This document shows positions 1-9,089 of a stretch of 20,711 bases of DNA, piece by piece. Origin of the DNA: Chara braunii (lineage: Eukaryota > Streptophyta > Charophyceae > Charales > Characeae); contig BFEA01000390.1 of assembly GCA_003427395.1 (NCBI GenBank), forward strand, positions 1,291,723 through 1,312,433, in the 5' to 3' direction. Below the pieces are notes generated by a model. That model was given only the letters and a program-made list of their open reading frames with translations, was not told where the DNA came from and searched no databases. The translations under genes and the position numbers were made by a program. Position 1 is the first letter of the stretch, and each line of letters begins with the position of its first letter.

Positions 1-37
1 AAAACTACAAATGAAAACCCGCTCCTCCCACTCCTCC

Positions 38-134
38 TTTTTTTTTTTTGTACGAGACTGTACATACGGCTGTACGGCCGTTCATACGGCCGTACGTACG
101 ACCGTACGATAAACCCTCCGTACGTCGTACGGAG
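38..134. repeat. Poly-T run and TACG-rich palindrome cluster
   Basis: A run of twelve T (38-49) is followed by a stretch built from TACG and CGGCCG words. It contains two perfect inverted repeats. One is 72-95, with 10-bp arms (GTACGGCCGT) around a TCAT loop. The other is 116-134, with 9-bp arms (CTCCGTACG) around a single T. The cluster ends just before recognisable gypsy protease sequence begins near 141-147, so it marks the 5' break of element 1. It may be a remnant of another repeat or the insertion boundary. No coding potential is seen. Confidence 0.7.
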
Positions 135-146
135 TGTTACACAGCT

Positions 147-438
147 TACCATTTGATATGCTATTAGGAATGTACTACCTTGAGGTTGCCAAGCCCCAGT
201 TTGACTGGGACAAAAGGTGCTTAAGCATGAGTTGCCTGATGGAAGGACCGTGAGACAGGCCAAGTATAGGGCTAGTAGGTTACTAGAATCCTATGGCTGC
301 TTGTGCGCATCAGAGTTGTACAATTATTATAAACAAAACCAAGAGGAGGGTAAAGGGGAGGCCGTTAAAACACCCCCAGAGATACAACACATCGTTGCTA
401 AGTTGTTCGAGGAACCTACAGGACTCGTAGATAGGTAG
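147..438 (+). pseudogene. Protease C-terminal tail and protease-RT linker (element 1)
   Basis: The sequence opens with a reading matching the last conserved part of gypsy retropepsins (LLGMYYL, compare the ILGMDWL motif), followed by a QFDWD segment. A one-base indel near 214 then moves the frame to 217-438. The catalytic DT/SG motif lies upstream in the complete family and is absent here. The segment 217-438 aligns with the - strand stretch 11199-11390 of element 2 (shared words include ESYGC and YNYYKQN). It ends in a TAG at 436-438, after which the same frame continues into RT, so this stop is a nonsense mutation rather than a natural end. Confidence 0.75.
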
Positions 439-1330
439 ATTGTCCACGCCATAGAAATCATTCCAGGGAGTAAAACCCCAAAGGGAAGGATCTATAGGAT
501 GGCTCCGACCGAGTTGGACGAACTTCGGCGACAACTGAAAGAACTCACAAAAAGGGATGGATACGGCCTAGTACTACCTCACCTTTCGGATCACCAATGT
601 TATTTGTACCGAAGAAGGGGGGGTCGTTGAGGATGTGCATTGATTATAGAGGCCTCAATGCCATCACTGTGAAGAACGTCGAGCCTCTACCCCGCATTGA
701 CGACCTATTGGATAGGGTGCAGGGATGTAAGTACTATACCAAGATAGATTTAAAATCCGGCTACCATCAGATTGCCATAAGACCTGAGGATCAACACAAA
801 TCGCATTTAAGACCAGGTACGGTGTGTATGAGTTTGTGGTGATGCCCTTTGGCCTTCGCAATGCGCCGGGCACATTCCAGCACGCCATGAATAGGAACTT
901 CCATGACTACCTGGACAAGTTTGTCGTCGTGTACCTCGACAATATTCTTGTCTTTAGTAAGTCCGTCGAGGGGCATGCACAACATTTAGAGATTGTTCTC
1001 TCGCTCCTGCGGCAGCACAAGTATGAGGTCAACTTAGAGAAATGCGAGTTCAGACGCAGTAGGATCTTGTACTTGGGTCATGAAGTATCCGCGGCAGGGA
1101 TAAGGCCGAAAGATGCAAAAGTGGCTAGTATAAAGGACTGGCCACGACCTCAGACTTTTACAGAGGTCGTATCTTTTTTAGGAATGTGCGGTTACTATAG
1201 GAACTTCGTGAAGAATTACTCTACAATCGCCTCTCCTTTGACTGATCTCACTCGACTTGACACACCGAGGGAGTGGAGTGATGAGTGTGAGGCTGCTTTC
1301 AAGCGATTGAAGCATTGCCCTCATGAATCA
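439..1330 (+). pseudogene. Reverse transcriptase (element 1, inactive)
   Basis: This is the RNA-templated DNA polymerase domain of a gypsy pol. The N-terminal signature is present (HAIEIIPGSKTPKGRIYRM near 448), followed by the fingers motif LFVPKKGG at about 600, the first catalytic Asp in KIDLKSGYHQ (Asp codon 747-749), and VVMPFGLRNAPGTFQ near 840. Frameshifts occur near 556 and near 803. The catalytic box at 932-943 reads YLDN instead of YLDD, because the last Asp codon is AAC. Element 2 keeps YLDD. Changing this metal-binding Asp is expected to abolish polymerisation, so the domain was dead even without the frameshifts. The connection region follows to about 1330, where another indel shifts the frame. 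Confidence 0.9.
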
Positions 1331-1892
1331 TGAGCTTCTCATGGTACCCGATCCTCAGAAGCCTTTCATTACGACCACTGACGCAAGCCACTATGGCATT
1401 GGCGCAGTGCTGGCTCAGCAGGATAGGAAAAAGTTGAGACCGATTGAGTACATGAGCAAAAAGATGCCATCCAAAAAGCTGGCGAAGTCCACCTACAAGA
1501 GAAAACTCTACGCCTTGTACAAGTCACTGATCCATCGGAGGCACTTCTTGTTGGGTAGGTTCTTCTATTTGAGAACTAACCATCAGACGCTGAAGTGGAT
1601 TAAGACATAGCCTGTTTTCTTTGATGCCCTCAAGCGATGGATTGAAGTCATAGAGCAATAGGACTTCAAAATCTATTGCTTGAAGGGGGAGTATAACACG
1701 GTTGCTGACGCACTGTCGCGTAGGGCAAGTTACCTCGGGGCTGTAGTCACTGAATTCGGCATTTCTGATGATGTGACTCAATCGTTGGAGGAAGCCTATC
1801 GGAAAGACCCTATCACGATGGACATCATTTACAAACTGCAGGCCAAAGAGAAGGGCACAAAAGAAGAGTTTGTGATGGGTTGCTTTTTCTAA
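1323..1892 (+). pseudogene. RNase H and connection region (element 1, broken)
   Basis: In the complete element this domain degrades the RNA strand of the RNA-DNA hybrid. The first catalytic Asp lies in TTTDASHYGIGAVLAQ (codon 1380-1382). The usual Glu of the EKELYA-type motif is lost: the sequence reads STYKRKLYA near 1489. The end-of-domain signature VADALSRR is present near 1702. Two in-frame TAG codons interrupt the frame at 1608-1610 (element 2 has Gln CAA) and 1659-1661 (element 2 has Tyr). A further frameshift near 1875 leads into the integrase segment. Confidence 0.85.
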
Positions 1893-2780
1893 GAACGGCT
1901 AGGATTGAAAGATTAGTTGTTTCATCTAGTGAGAATTTGCGCAGTTTATTTTTAGGTGAATGCCATGATGCAACTGGACATTTTGGCTACAAAAAGACCA
2001 TTGCCAATTTAGTACCGCGATTTTGGTGGCCCAATATGCTAGATGACACAAAGAAGTATGTGGAGACTTGCCAGGTCTGTCAGCGGGACAAGCCGCGAAC
2101 TCAAGCACCGCTTGGGTTGTTGAAGCCCTTGCCCATTCCCGCTGGTCCGGGACAGAGTGTTTCCATGGATTTCATGGACACCTTGGTAACGAGCAGGAAT
2201 GGCAAGAGGCACATCTTTGTCATCATAGACAGATTCAGCAAGTATGCTAGATTGATTGCCATGCCAGAGACTGCGAGGAGTGAGCACGTCATCAAGTTGT
2301 TTATGGACAATTGGGTGCGTGAATTTGGACTGCCAAAGTCATTTTGGACTGCCAAAGTCAATCGTTAGTGACAGAGATGTCCGCTTCCCAAGTGAGTTGT
2401 GGAAGAAGACTGCTGAGCAAATGGGCAGTCAACTTAAGATGACTTATGGGAATCATCCCGAAGCCAACGAGCAGGCCGAACATATGAACAGAGTTCTGCA
2501 ACATCTGCTGAGGCACTACATTAAGCCCAGCCAGGATGACTGGGATGAGAAATTGCCTCTCATCGCCAGCCTGTACAACAATGTTGTGCTTAGCACAACC
2601 GGCGTTAGTCCTAACCAGCCGCACTTGGGATGGAAGCCTAGATCCGCTCTAGACTTCCTCCTGCCTGAAAACCGACCTGCTGCAACACCTCGCACCTTGG
2701 AATACGGGGTGCAGTATGAGAAGTTGCTCAGCAAGCTGTCGAGCACATCCATAAATCTCAGAAAGCAATGATTGCTTCTG
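1880..2780 (+). pseudogene. Integrase zinc region and catalytic core (element 1, broken)
   Basis: The HHCC zinc-binding region is readable: GECHDATGHFGYKK near 1957, then YVETCQVCQ near 2057, with both His and both Cys kept. The DDE catalytic residues are also visible. The first Asp is in SMDFMD (codon 2168-2170), the second in SDRDVRF (codon 2370-2372) and the Glu in the HPEANEQAEHMNR stretch (codon 2478-2480). The core is split by a 19-nt tandem duplication at 2324-2360 that repeats FGLPKS and shifts the frame. Another indel lies near 2725. In a complete element this enzyme inserts the cDNA into chromosomes. Confidence 0.88.
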
Positions 2781-3271
2781 AGAACAAACATCGTCGACGG
2801 TCCACATTTCAGGTAGGGGAACGTGTCTGAGTTAAGGCCAGTGAACTCGGACAGGAATTTGGAATCTCTCGTATACTAATGCCACAGTATTTCGGTCTCG
2901 GGGAAGTCTTGGATGTAGTTGGGGATGATTTGGATGGTCCCTCCTATGTCATTCGAATCCCTGGTCACCTGCGCGCTTACCCTGTCTTCCATGCCTCAAA
3001 GCTTGCACCTTTCACTGAGACAGCTCAGTTTCCATTCGGGAGATCAATGCTGCCCCCAACCATGGACGGCCCTGAGGACATCGACGACAATCTGGAACAC
3101 AGAGACATGCCTGTTCCAAAACCTCTGGGTAGAGGGAGACAGACAAAACCCAAGAGAGAATACAGGGTCAGATTCAAGCATCACACAGATCCGAAAGAAG
3201 ATCGATGGTTCACCAGAGAGGAACTGATTGAGATAGCACCTCAGGGGTGGCTGAATATGAAAGAAAGTTAA
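2725..3271 (+). pseudogene. Integrase C-terminus and chromodomain-like tail (element 1)
   Basis: After a frameshift near 2725 the frame runs through the GPY/F-type integrase C-terminal region (SELGQEFGIS, PQYFGLGEVLDVVGDDLDG, PGHLRAYPVFHASKLAPF). An in-frame TGA at 2828-2830 replaces the Trp of the VWVK motif seen in element 2. The frame stays open from 2879 to the natural-looking stop at 3269-3271. The last 60 residues (YRVRFKHHTDPKEDRWFTRE) resemble the chromodomain-like ends of chromoviruses, which steer integration through histone binding in better-known families. Here that role is only inferred. Confidence 0.8.
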
Positions 3272-3990
3272 AGGGGAAGGCACCTGCGAAGTAAGCATCT
3301 CAGCGGACTTTCGAAGCTAAGGGGGCAAGAATATCCACAAGAGGCCTTTCTTTCATCATTTCGCCTGATGGGGATCAGACAATTGCAGCACGCCGATTGG
3401 TTGGAATGCATCGTGAAGCCACGCCTCCTGCAGAAGCAGTTGAGCCCAGGGCCTCAGTTGGTTGAGCCTTGGGCACAAGACAGGGGAGGCCGACACATAA
3501 CACATTCGACGCTGGCCACTCGAAAAGCAGCGCTGTCGTCGTAGAGGCCGAGCGTGCCAATGGGTAACCGGCCTGCTATCTGAATCTGGACATCGGCCCT
3601 GGGCTGATGGGCGCAACTGTAAAGTCTGGGCCCCATCTGCATTGGGCCTGGACACAGATACCGGGGCCCAGTTGCAAGCTAGAGGGAGCTGCACATGCGC
3701 CTGCCACGGCATAGACGCAGTCTGGGCGCATGGGAAGGAATCTTGGCCGGTGCGGCATTGTCGGCACGCTGCTGCATTGTGTAGCAAGTGCGTGCATGCT
3801 GCGCTAGGTGGTCAAGCACGCGTTATCAGGCACAAAGGTGTGGGGCGCTGCAGGGCAGCGAGCGCCGGCAGCCATAGCCGGGCTGCAGGGTGCAGTGAGA
3901 GGTAGGGAGGCGAAGGTGGTCTTCGGGAAGGAGGCACGAGAGTGGGGAGACGGGATAGGAGCGGGGAGCAACGGAAGTACTTACCTGGCG
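3272..3990 (+). other. Non-coding 3' tail / probable LTR remnant of element 1
   Basis: No coding sequence is recognised. A purine-rich stretch near 3314-3332 (AAGCTAAGGGGGCAAGA) aligns in position with a similar stretch of element 2 near 8278-8295 and is the best candidate polypurine tract. The remainder is GC-rich and shares scattered words with the element 2 tail, for example GGCAGCCATAGCCGGGCTGC near 3867. The LTR start and end could not be fixed, because no clear TG...CA termini or target-site duplication are visible. Confidence 0.5.
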
Positions 3991-4512
3991 TGGAGAGAGG
4001 AGGTCGGCATTGGTGTTTACGTCAAGCACGTTGGTCTTCAAATCGTCCGGTTGTGATCATGTTGTAGTTGTAACTGTAGCGAGTAGTGTAGGTAGGGCGC
4101 CATCGCCGTTAAGACAGAGAGCTACATTGGGTTTTGTTGTTGGTGTGGCCCTACAGGCTGGGACATTGACCTCACGATCTGCTGTATTGTTCTCATATGA
4201 ATGGTTTCTTGGTTCCAATGTGCCATCTGCTCTTTGTTTGACTACTTGGACTTTAGCGTGATTTGCAATTTGGATTTTTGTCCTTTGCTCACATTCATGT
4301 TCCTTGCATAAGATTCACTTTCATTTTACCCAGTCGCGAGCGCAACAGCTAGCAACTTCATAAACGATGTATCTTCCCATGTTCTAGCGAAAGATTCATT
4401 TTCATTTTGCACATTTGGCTAATAATGGGCTGCAGGTGTCGCCGCTCTCAATGCTCATACTCGTGGTCGAGGTCGAATCACCTTGTACCCACGTTCTTCC
4501 TCATCACGAGTG
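3991..4512. other. Non-coding interval with a short dispersed motif
   Basis: No gene is recognised. Two related words occur close together: 4299-4331 (TGTTCCTTGCATAAGATTC plus TTTCATTTTACCC) and 4387-4411 (GCGAAAGATTCATTTTCATT). Matching copies occur at 15714-15746 and 15541-15554, so these look like fragments of an unclassified dispersed repeat. Confidence 0.5.
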
Positions 4513-5064
4513 ATTCTGGTCCGTCTTCGTAAGCCAGGCAAAAGTTTGGAGGTACTTGCTCGGTCGATGCTCGAATCTGGTCAATTGTTATGGCCAGGTG
4601 CATTTAGTCGGTCGTGACGTAGTAGTGGAGGATGGCCCATGACAATGGGCTTCAACTCTTCGCCACGGTCACACTCTTGATCTTTGGTGGTGCTCGTTTT
4701 GCAGACACCGTCACTGGCCACTCTCATCGCGTCGCGCTAGCCATGGTGGTCGTCATCATGATCAAGGTGTTGAGAGTCGTCGTTGGATATTCTGGCCCGC
4801 CTTCGTAAGCCAGGCAAAAGCTTGGATGTACTTGCTCGGTCGATGCTCGAATATGGTCAATTGTTATGGCCAGGTGCATTGAGTCGGTCGTGACGTAGTA
4901 GTGGAGGATGGCCCATGACAATGGGCTTCAACTCTTCGCCACGGTCACAATCTTGATCTTTGGTGGTGCTCGTTTTGCAGACACCGTCCCTGGCCACTCT
5001 CATCGCGTTGCGCTAGCCATGGTGGTCGTCATCATGATCAAGGTGTTGAGAGTCGTCGTTGGAT
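4513..5064. repeat. 276-bp tandem duplication
   Basis: Copy 1 (4513-4788) and copy 2 (4789-5064) are directly adjacent, equal in length and aligned without indels. I count about nine substitutions, which is roughly 97% identity. The unit has no recognised protein or RNA. The duplication gives two - strand open frames (4724-4921 and 5000-5365) the same C-terminal residues, which is a by-product of the repeat. Confidence 0.9.
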
Positions 5065-6511
5065 CGTGGATGTGATTAAAGTCATCGCGCTGCTTTTTGG
5101 GGTGGTGGTGCTCATCTAGATGGTGGTTGCGTTCATCATCCTCACTCGAGACATTCGACATGCTATTGTTTTCATCTCCACCATTGAAGTCCCTCGAGAA
5201 TTCGGCCCATGTATCCGCCCATTTTTCAGCGGCAGGTCCATTCATGTTTCGCGCATTTGGTGAGTAGTGGAGCAAGCGTCTGTCTGCCTTGCCTAGGCGC
5301 GTCTTGGCCGATCCGGACCTTCGGATTGTGCTTCCCATGCTACCACATACGCGCGGTTCAACCAATGGTTGACTAACTTGCTATCCCGCTGAAGTCACTG
5401 ACGCATGGTTCGTTCGCTCAGGAAGTTGTGACCTTACTGCGCTGCTTGTAACCCTCTTTTTCTTGTTCTTTATCGTACCTTCGCTTGGCCTTGTCTAAGG
5501 CCAAACACATTGCAAGTATGACTGTGTGAGGACGTTGCTAAGGAGGGAGTGAGAAACAAAGGGCAGGAAATTGGGAGGTGAAGAGAGTTGGTGAGAGGTT
5601 TACTCAACCGAGTTAGATGTATTAGAATCAGAGAAAGAAAACAAGGAAGTTGGGTAAAGATTTTCACCTGGTGGAGATGTCATAGGTGAACGAGTTAGCA
5701 AGCCAACGAGGGGTAGGGTCAAAGTGAGATCGAAGGAAATAAAGTCGGAAGAGATGGAAGCGAAGAGAGTCATCCCCGAACTTACCAGGCTGCGGCAAAC
5801 TACTGCTGGAACCAATGTCGGTGTTATAATTTCGTGAGGTGCAAATGACGCTACTAACCAAGGGAGGAGTTGTTGTTGTTCTCTTTCTTGAGCAGCAACA
5901 ATCGACAACTTTACTGATTATCAAATATTGCTGGCTATTGGATAGTTGTCATTGTCGTTGTTGCTTCATTCAATATTACTGTTTTGCTGTTGAGCTGTTG
6001 AGTCCGAGTCCAGTAGACTACATATGAGGGTTCATTTTGTTAAACCACTGCAGATTCCGCCATGTTGCATTCTGTATAACCATTGGGTTCTATCGCTAAG
6101 GCGGCCTGGTGGGTACAACTAGTCTCAACGGTTCTGCTGGTGCTGATGGTTGTTGTCGCTGTTGAGATCAACTTCTTGATCTTGCTTTGATTTGAGGGCC
6201 TTTTGCGCGGCATTTTCAGGCATCGTTGTGACATTTTTTAGCGTTGCCGCAACGCTTTTATGACTGTTGTCGTACATCAGGTGACATTGCCACCATTCAC
6301 AGCAACGGCAAGTGAGTGTTGTGTATCATTTGTACTGCTGCAAGGTGCGACCGAGATTGCTGCTGCGATAAAACAACAATTGTGGTCTCAAAGTTCTTCT
6401 ATACTCTCTTTCACAGACTGTGGCTGCAATACTGTTTGGAGTAGGTGGTTCCTATGGTGAATCTATCGCGATATCTGCTACTTGCTGAAGCCAGTTTCTG
6501 AGTGATTGTCC
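5065..6511. other. Non-coding or unrecognised interval
   Basis: No gene is recognised. The longest frame is 121 codons on the - strand (5000-5365). It has an acidic, Asn/Ser-rich then His-rich middle (DDERNHHLDEHHHPKKQ) and runs into the tandem duplication. It matches no family I know, and it could be an exon or chance. A perfect splice-donor-like ACTTACCAGG is present on the - strand at about 5780-5789. Nothing else stands out. Confidence 0.4.
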
Positions 6512-6950
6512 GCCATTGCTCGGCCCTCCGGATATAAAGGCATCAAGGCCTTCTCCATGCTAGTCTGAGTGGATTCCTTTGCGCCTTGAGAGACTGAACT
6601 TACTTTTTCTATCTTTCTTACTCTCAATCTAATTTGTAATTCGGGAGAGGAAGGCAGGTGGGATTGCAACCCACAAGACCGAAGCAAGGTTTTGTGGGGG
6701 GGGTTCACCCACCGATTGCGGGGGCTCTACCGGAGCCCAGACGGGGTTCTAGAAGGAGGGAGGACACGGGTAAGACCTCTTTCGTGCATCTAATCCCATC
6801 CCCTATTATTTACTTTATTTTATTCTACATTCAAGATTTAATACGAGTTAAAGTAATTGAATTATGTGTGCGAGAATCCAGATTATTTGTACGAATTCAC
6901 ACAAAATGAATGGGGGAAGGCGGGAGGAAGGTTGGTTTTGCTTGCGTTTG
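6512..6950 (+). repeat. Dispersed repeat R, copy A
   Basis: This stretch is clearly related to 16253-16731 on the same strand. Shared blocks include GCCATTGC, TATCAAGG or CATCAAGG, the block GGGATTGCAACCC, the word CACCCACCGATTGCGGG, and a final block (6912-6950) rich in GGGAGGAAGG followed by TTTTGCTTGYGTTTG. Copy A has a TATAAA at 6533-6538. A donor-like GGGTAAG lies at the end of the first homologous block (near 6768). The stem around ATTGCAA is TGGG/CCCA here and CGGG/CCCG in copy B. It could be an LTR or a small non-autonomous element. No protein is evident. Confidence 0.75.
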
Positions 6951-6956
6951 CCCGGG

Positions 6957-7288
6957 TCAACCAAAGGTTGAGTCCATTCTAAGCGTGTGGGATCTGTCCC
7001 ATGTTTCTTCTTTGTATGCTTGGCTATCTGCCATGTTTCTTCTTTGTATGCTCGGCTATCTGCTTGGTTTTCAGAGGTTGGGCCGCTCCATAAGTTGGAC
7101 AGTCTGATCCCATGTTTTTCTTGGGGTTTCTGAACGGATGATGAGACCCATAAGTTGGGTACTCATAATCCTTGTTTCTTTTTTTGTTGAGCAGAGTAGG
7201 GCACATTTTGAAGTGCGTATGTCAAATTCTACGTTTATTTATGAGGGGGATGCATGCAAAGGGTAGTCTCACCATAAGTTGGTGTGAC
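6957..7288 (+). repeat. Hairpin array A (covarying stems, conserved loops)
   Basis: A cluster of short perfect or near-perfect inverted repeats. TCAACC/GGTTGA around AAA is at 6957-6971. A two-to-three-fold tandem unit of about 34 bp carries TGGGA/TCCCA (6988-7001) and TGGC/GCCA (7021-7033) around an ATCTG-type loop. Three copies of a TAAGT-loop hairpin have different stems: TCCA/TGGA (7087-7099), ATGAG+ACCCA/TGGGT+CTCAT with one bulge (7141-7166), and GTC+CACCA/TGGTG+GAC with one mismatch (7266-7288). The loop is constant and the arms change together. Function is unknown. It lies directly downstream of repeat R copy A. Confidence 0.75.
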
Positions 7289-7640
7289 CAAGTCATGAGC
7301 CATAAACATAAGTCAAACCAAAGTATAAAATATGATATTGCAAGGAAAATGAGCGATAGCAACCTTAAGAAATCAAACAGCATCATACACATGATACCAG
7401 ATAGTCGTGACCTCGAACCAATAGCAAAATTGCATCACGAGTTTCACCAAATAAGAGCACAGGAAAAGCTCATAATTGACAATGCTGGAATAGTCTCATC
7501 ATCATCAACGAACAACCAATATCGATATCCTATCTGGCGCTCGGCGTCCAGACTACAGATGGCAGATCCTATCTAGCCTCATCTACAATGTTGTCGATGA
7601 CGTCAACAACTCCCCGAAGTACGAGCAGATCTCGGCCAAT
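7289..7640. other. AT-richer interval without a recognised gene
   Basis: A + strand frame is open from about 7172 to 7576, and its last 90 codons have a mixed, protein-like composition (DLEPIAKLHHEFHQIRAQEK). It matches no family I recognise, and its start lies inside the hairpin array. I therefore do not call it a gene. Confidence 0.35.
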
Positions 7641-8309
7641 GTCGTACGCTTCCAGCACCAGGTATGTCTCTCGTATCACTCACAACCTCCTTCCCCAACT
7701 CACAGATGCAGCATGCACCCAAGGACCACCATGCGCCCCATCCAGCATACAGCAGCGCAGCTCGGCTATGGCTGCCTGCTCCTTCCAGCTCGCCCGTGAG
7801 CGCGTTGTCCAGCGTTAGCGCAGCAGCGCTTGAGCAACATGCAGCCAGTGCCCGAATACCGAATGCATGTGCAGGCCCTTTCCTAAATGGAAGTGGCCTG
7901 CCTACCTTGCGTGCAGCCTGGCTGCACTGGGCCCCTGCCCATAAGCTTCTGATAGGCCCAAAGGGGTTGAGCCCCAGACCAAAGGGATCAGGCCCAAGGC
8001 CTGTGACAGTTACCTGTGCCCAACTGCCCACAGCCTGAGTTGGGTCCATGCTGTGTATCTCGCCTAGGGCCTGACTCAGATGCGTTTGATAAAGGAGGTC
8101 AGGGCCTGGGCGCTTTCACCAACTGGCGCTGCCCAACTGCCTGAATTTTTCCCCAGCTGCGAAGTAGTCCAAAATTGGCCTCTGGTCGTCTGTCGAGCCT
8201 GTCTTCACTGAGGGCGGCTGACATTGTTGCCAATAGGGGCCCAATAGGGCTTATCGAGGCCTTCTGCCTTGCATTCCCTCCTCCATACTTCGCTAGTCCT
8301 CTGAGAAGT
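7641..8309 (-). other. Non-coding 3' tail / probable LTR remnant of element 2
   Basis: This GC-rich, non-coding stretch follows the chromodomain-like end. A purine-rich run on the - strand near 8278-8295 is the candidate polypurine tract, by position against element 1. On the - strand the tail shares words with the element 1 tail (GGCAGCCATAGCCGAGCTGC near 7765-7785) and ends near the TACCTGGTG motif at about 7665-7673. Open frames here, including one of 148 codons on the - strand, are alanine-rich and look like by-products of high GC. Confidence 0.5.
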
Positions 8310-9089
8310 TCATTCAATTTGGCGCTTTCCTTTCTGCAACAACTCATAGTGGGTGACAACCTGTGGAGCGGTCTGCATTAGGGTGAACCATCTATCCTCC
8401 TTTGGATCAGTATGGTGTCTGAACCAAACGCGGTACTGCAGCTTCAGCTTTGGAGGACGTCCCCTGCCTGAAGGTCTTGGAACCGGCATTTCCCTGTCGT
8501 CCACGATGTCATCGATGTCGACCTCTCCATCCATGGTTGGGGGCAGCAATAAGCGTCGCGAGGGAAACTGGTCAGTTTCCACGAATGATGCAAGCTTGGA
8601 GGCGTGAAAGACAGGGTTAAGTGCGAAGGTGACCAGGGATCTGAACTACATATAATGGACCATCCAGATCATCTCCGACTACATCCAAAACCTCCCAGGA
8701 ACCAAAGTACTGTGGCCTAAGCTTGCGGGAGATCCCGTGCTCCTGTCCCAATTGTGAAGACTTAACCCAGACCCTGTCCCCTATCTGGAATGTTGATGGG
8801 CGGTGGTGCTTGTTTTCCGATTTTATCATCGCCGCCTGTGCCTTGTGCATCTGTTCGACCGACTGCTGCATCAATTGTTCATATCAATAAGCAAATTCTA
8901 GTGTGCCAGATGCAGCAGTTGGCTGGTTCTCACGCAGTAGAAAGTGTAGGGGCAGTCTAGGCTTGAAGTCAGTAGCAAACTGTCAGGGCTCACTCCAGTG
9001 GCGCCGTGGATAGCGTTGTTGTACAGGCTGGCAATGAGAGCAAGTTTCTCATCCCAGTCCACTTGATTGGGCTTGATGTAGTGCCACAA
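8310..9089 (-). pseudogene. Integrase C-terminus and chromodomain-like tail (element 2)
   Basis: Read on the - strand, 9089-8898 continues the integrase core after a one-base shift (WHYIKPNQVDWDEKLALIA). 8874-8617 gives the C-terminal region (QIGDRVWVKSSQLGQEHGIS, PQYFGSWEVLDVVGDDLDG). 8582-8310 gives the chromodomain-like end (LQYRVWFRHHTDPKEDRWFT). The three pieces lie in different frames or are separated by indels near 8955 and 8615 and by a TGA at 8884-8886. Some residues between DRWFT and MQTAPQV are deleted relative to element 1. The Trp of VWVK is kept, unlike in element 1. Confidence 0.85.

Larger units (their letters stand above)
141..3990 (+). mobile_element. Element 1: degenerate Ty3/gypsy retrotransposon (5'-truncated)
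   Basis: Domains occur in the Ty3/gypsy order: end of the retropepsin-like protease, reverse transcriptase, RNase H, integrase zinc region and core, integrase C-terminus, chromodomain-like end, then a non-coding tail. Gag and most of the protease are missing, because the sequence before about 141 is unrelated palindromic DNA. The reading frame is broken by at least six frameshifts and by stops at 436, 1608, 1659 and 2828. It belongs to the same family as element 2 (about 7641-11455, - strand), with domain-by-domain matches along the full length. The 3' limit is approximate. It is set by weak similarity to the tail of element 2, including a shared TACCTGGYG motif near 3983. Confidence 0.9.

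Noticed and set aside
7603-8049. 148-codon - strand and 124-codon + strand overlapping frames
   Set aside because: Both are Ala/Gly/Pro-rich frames in the GC-rich tail of element 2, each a shadow of the other.
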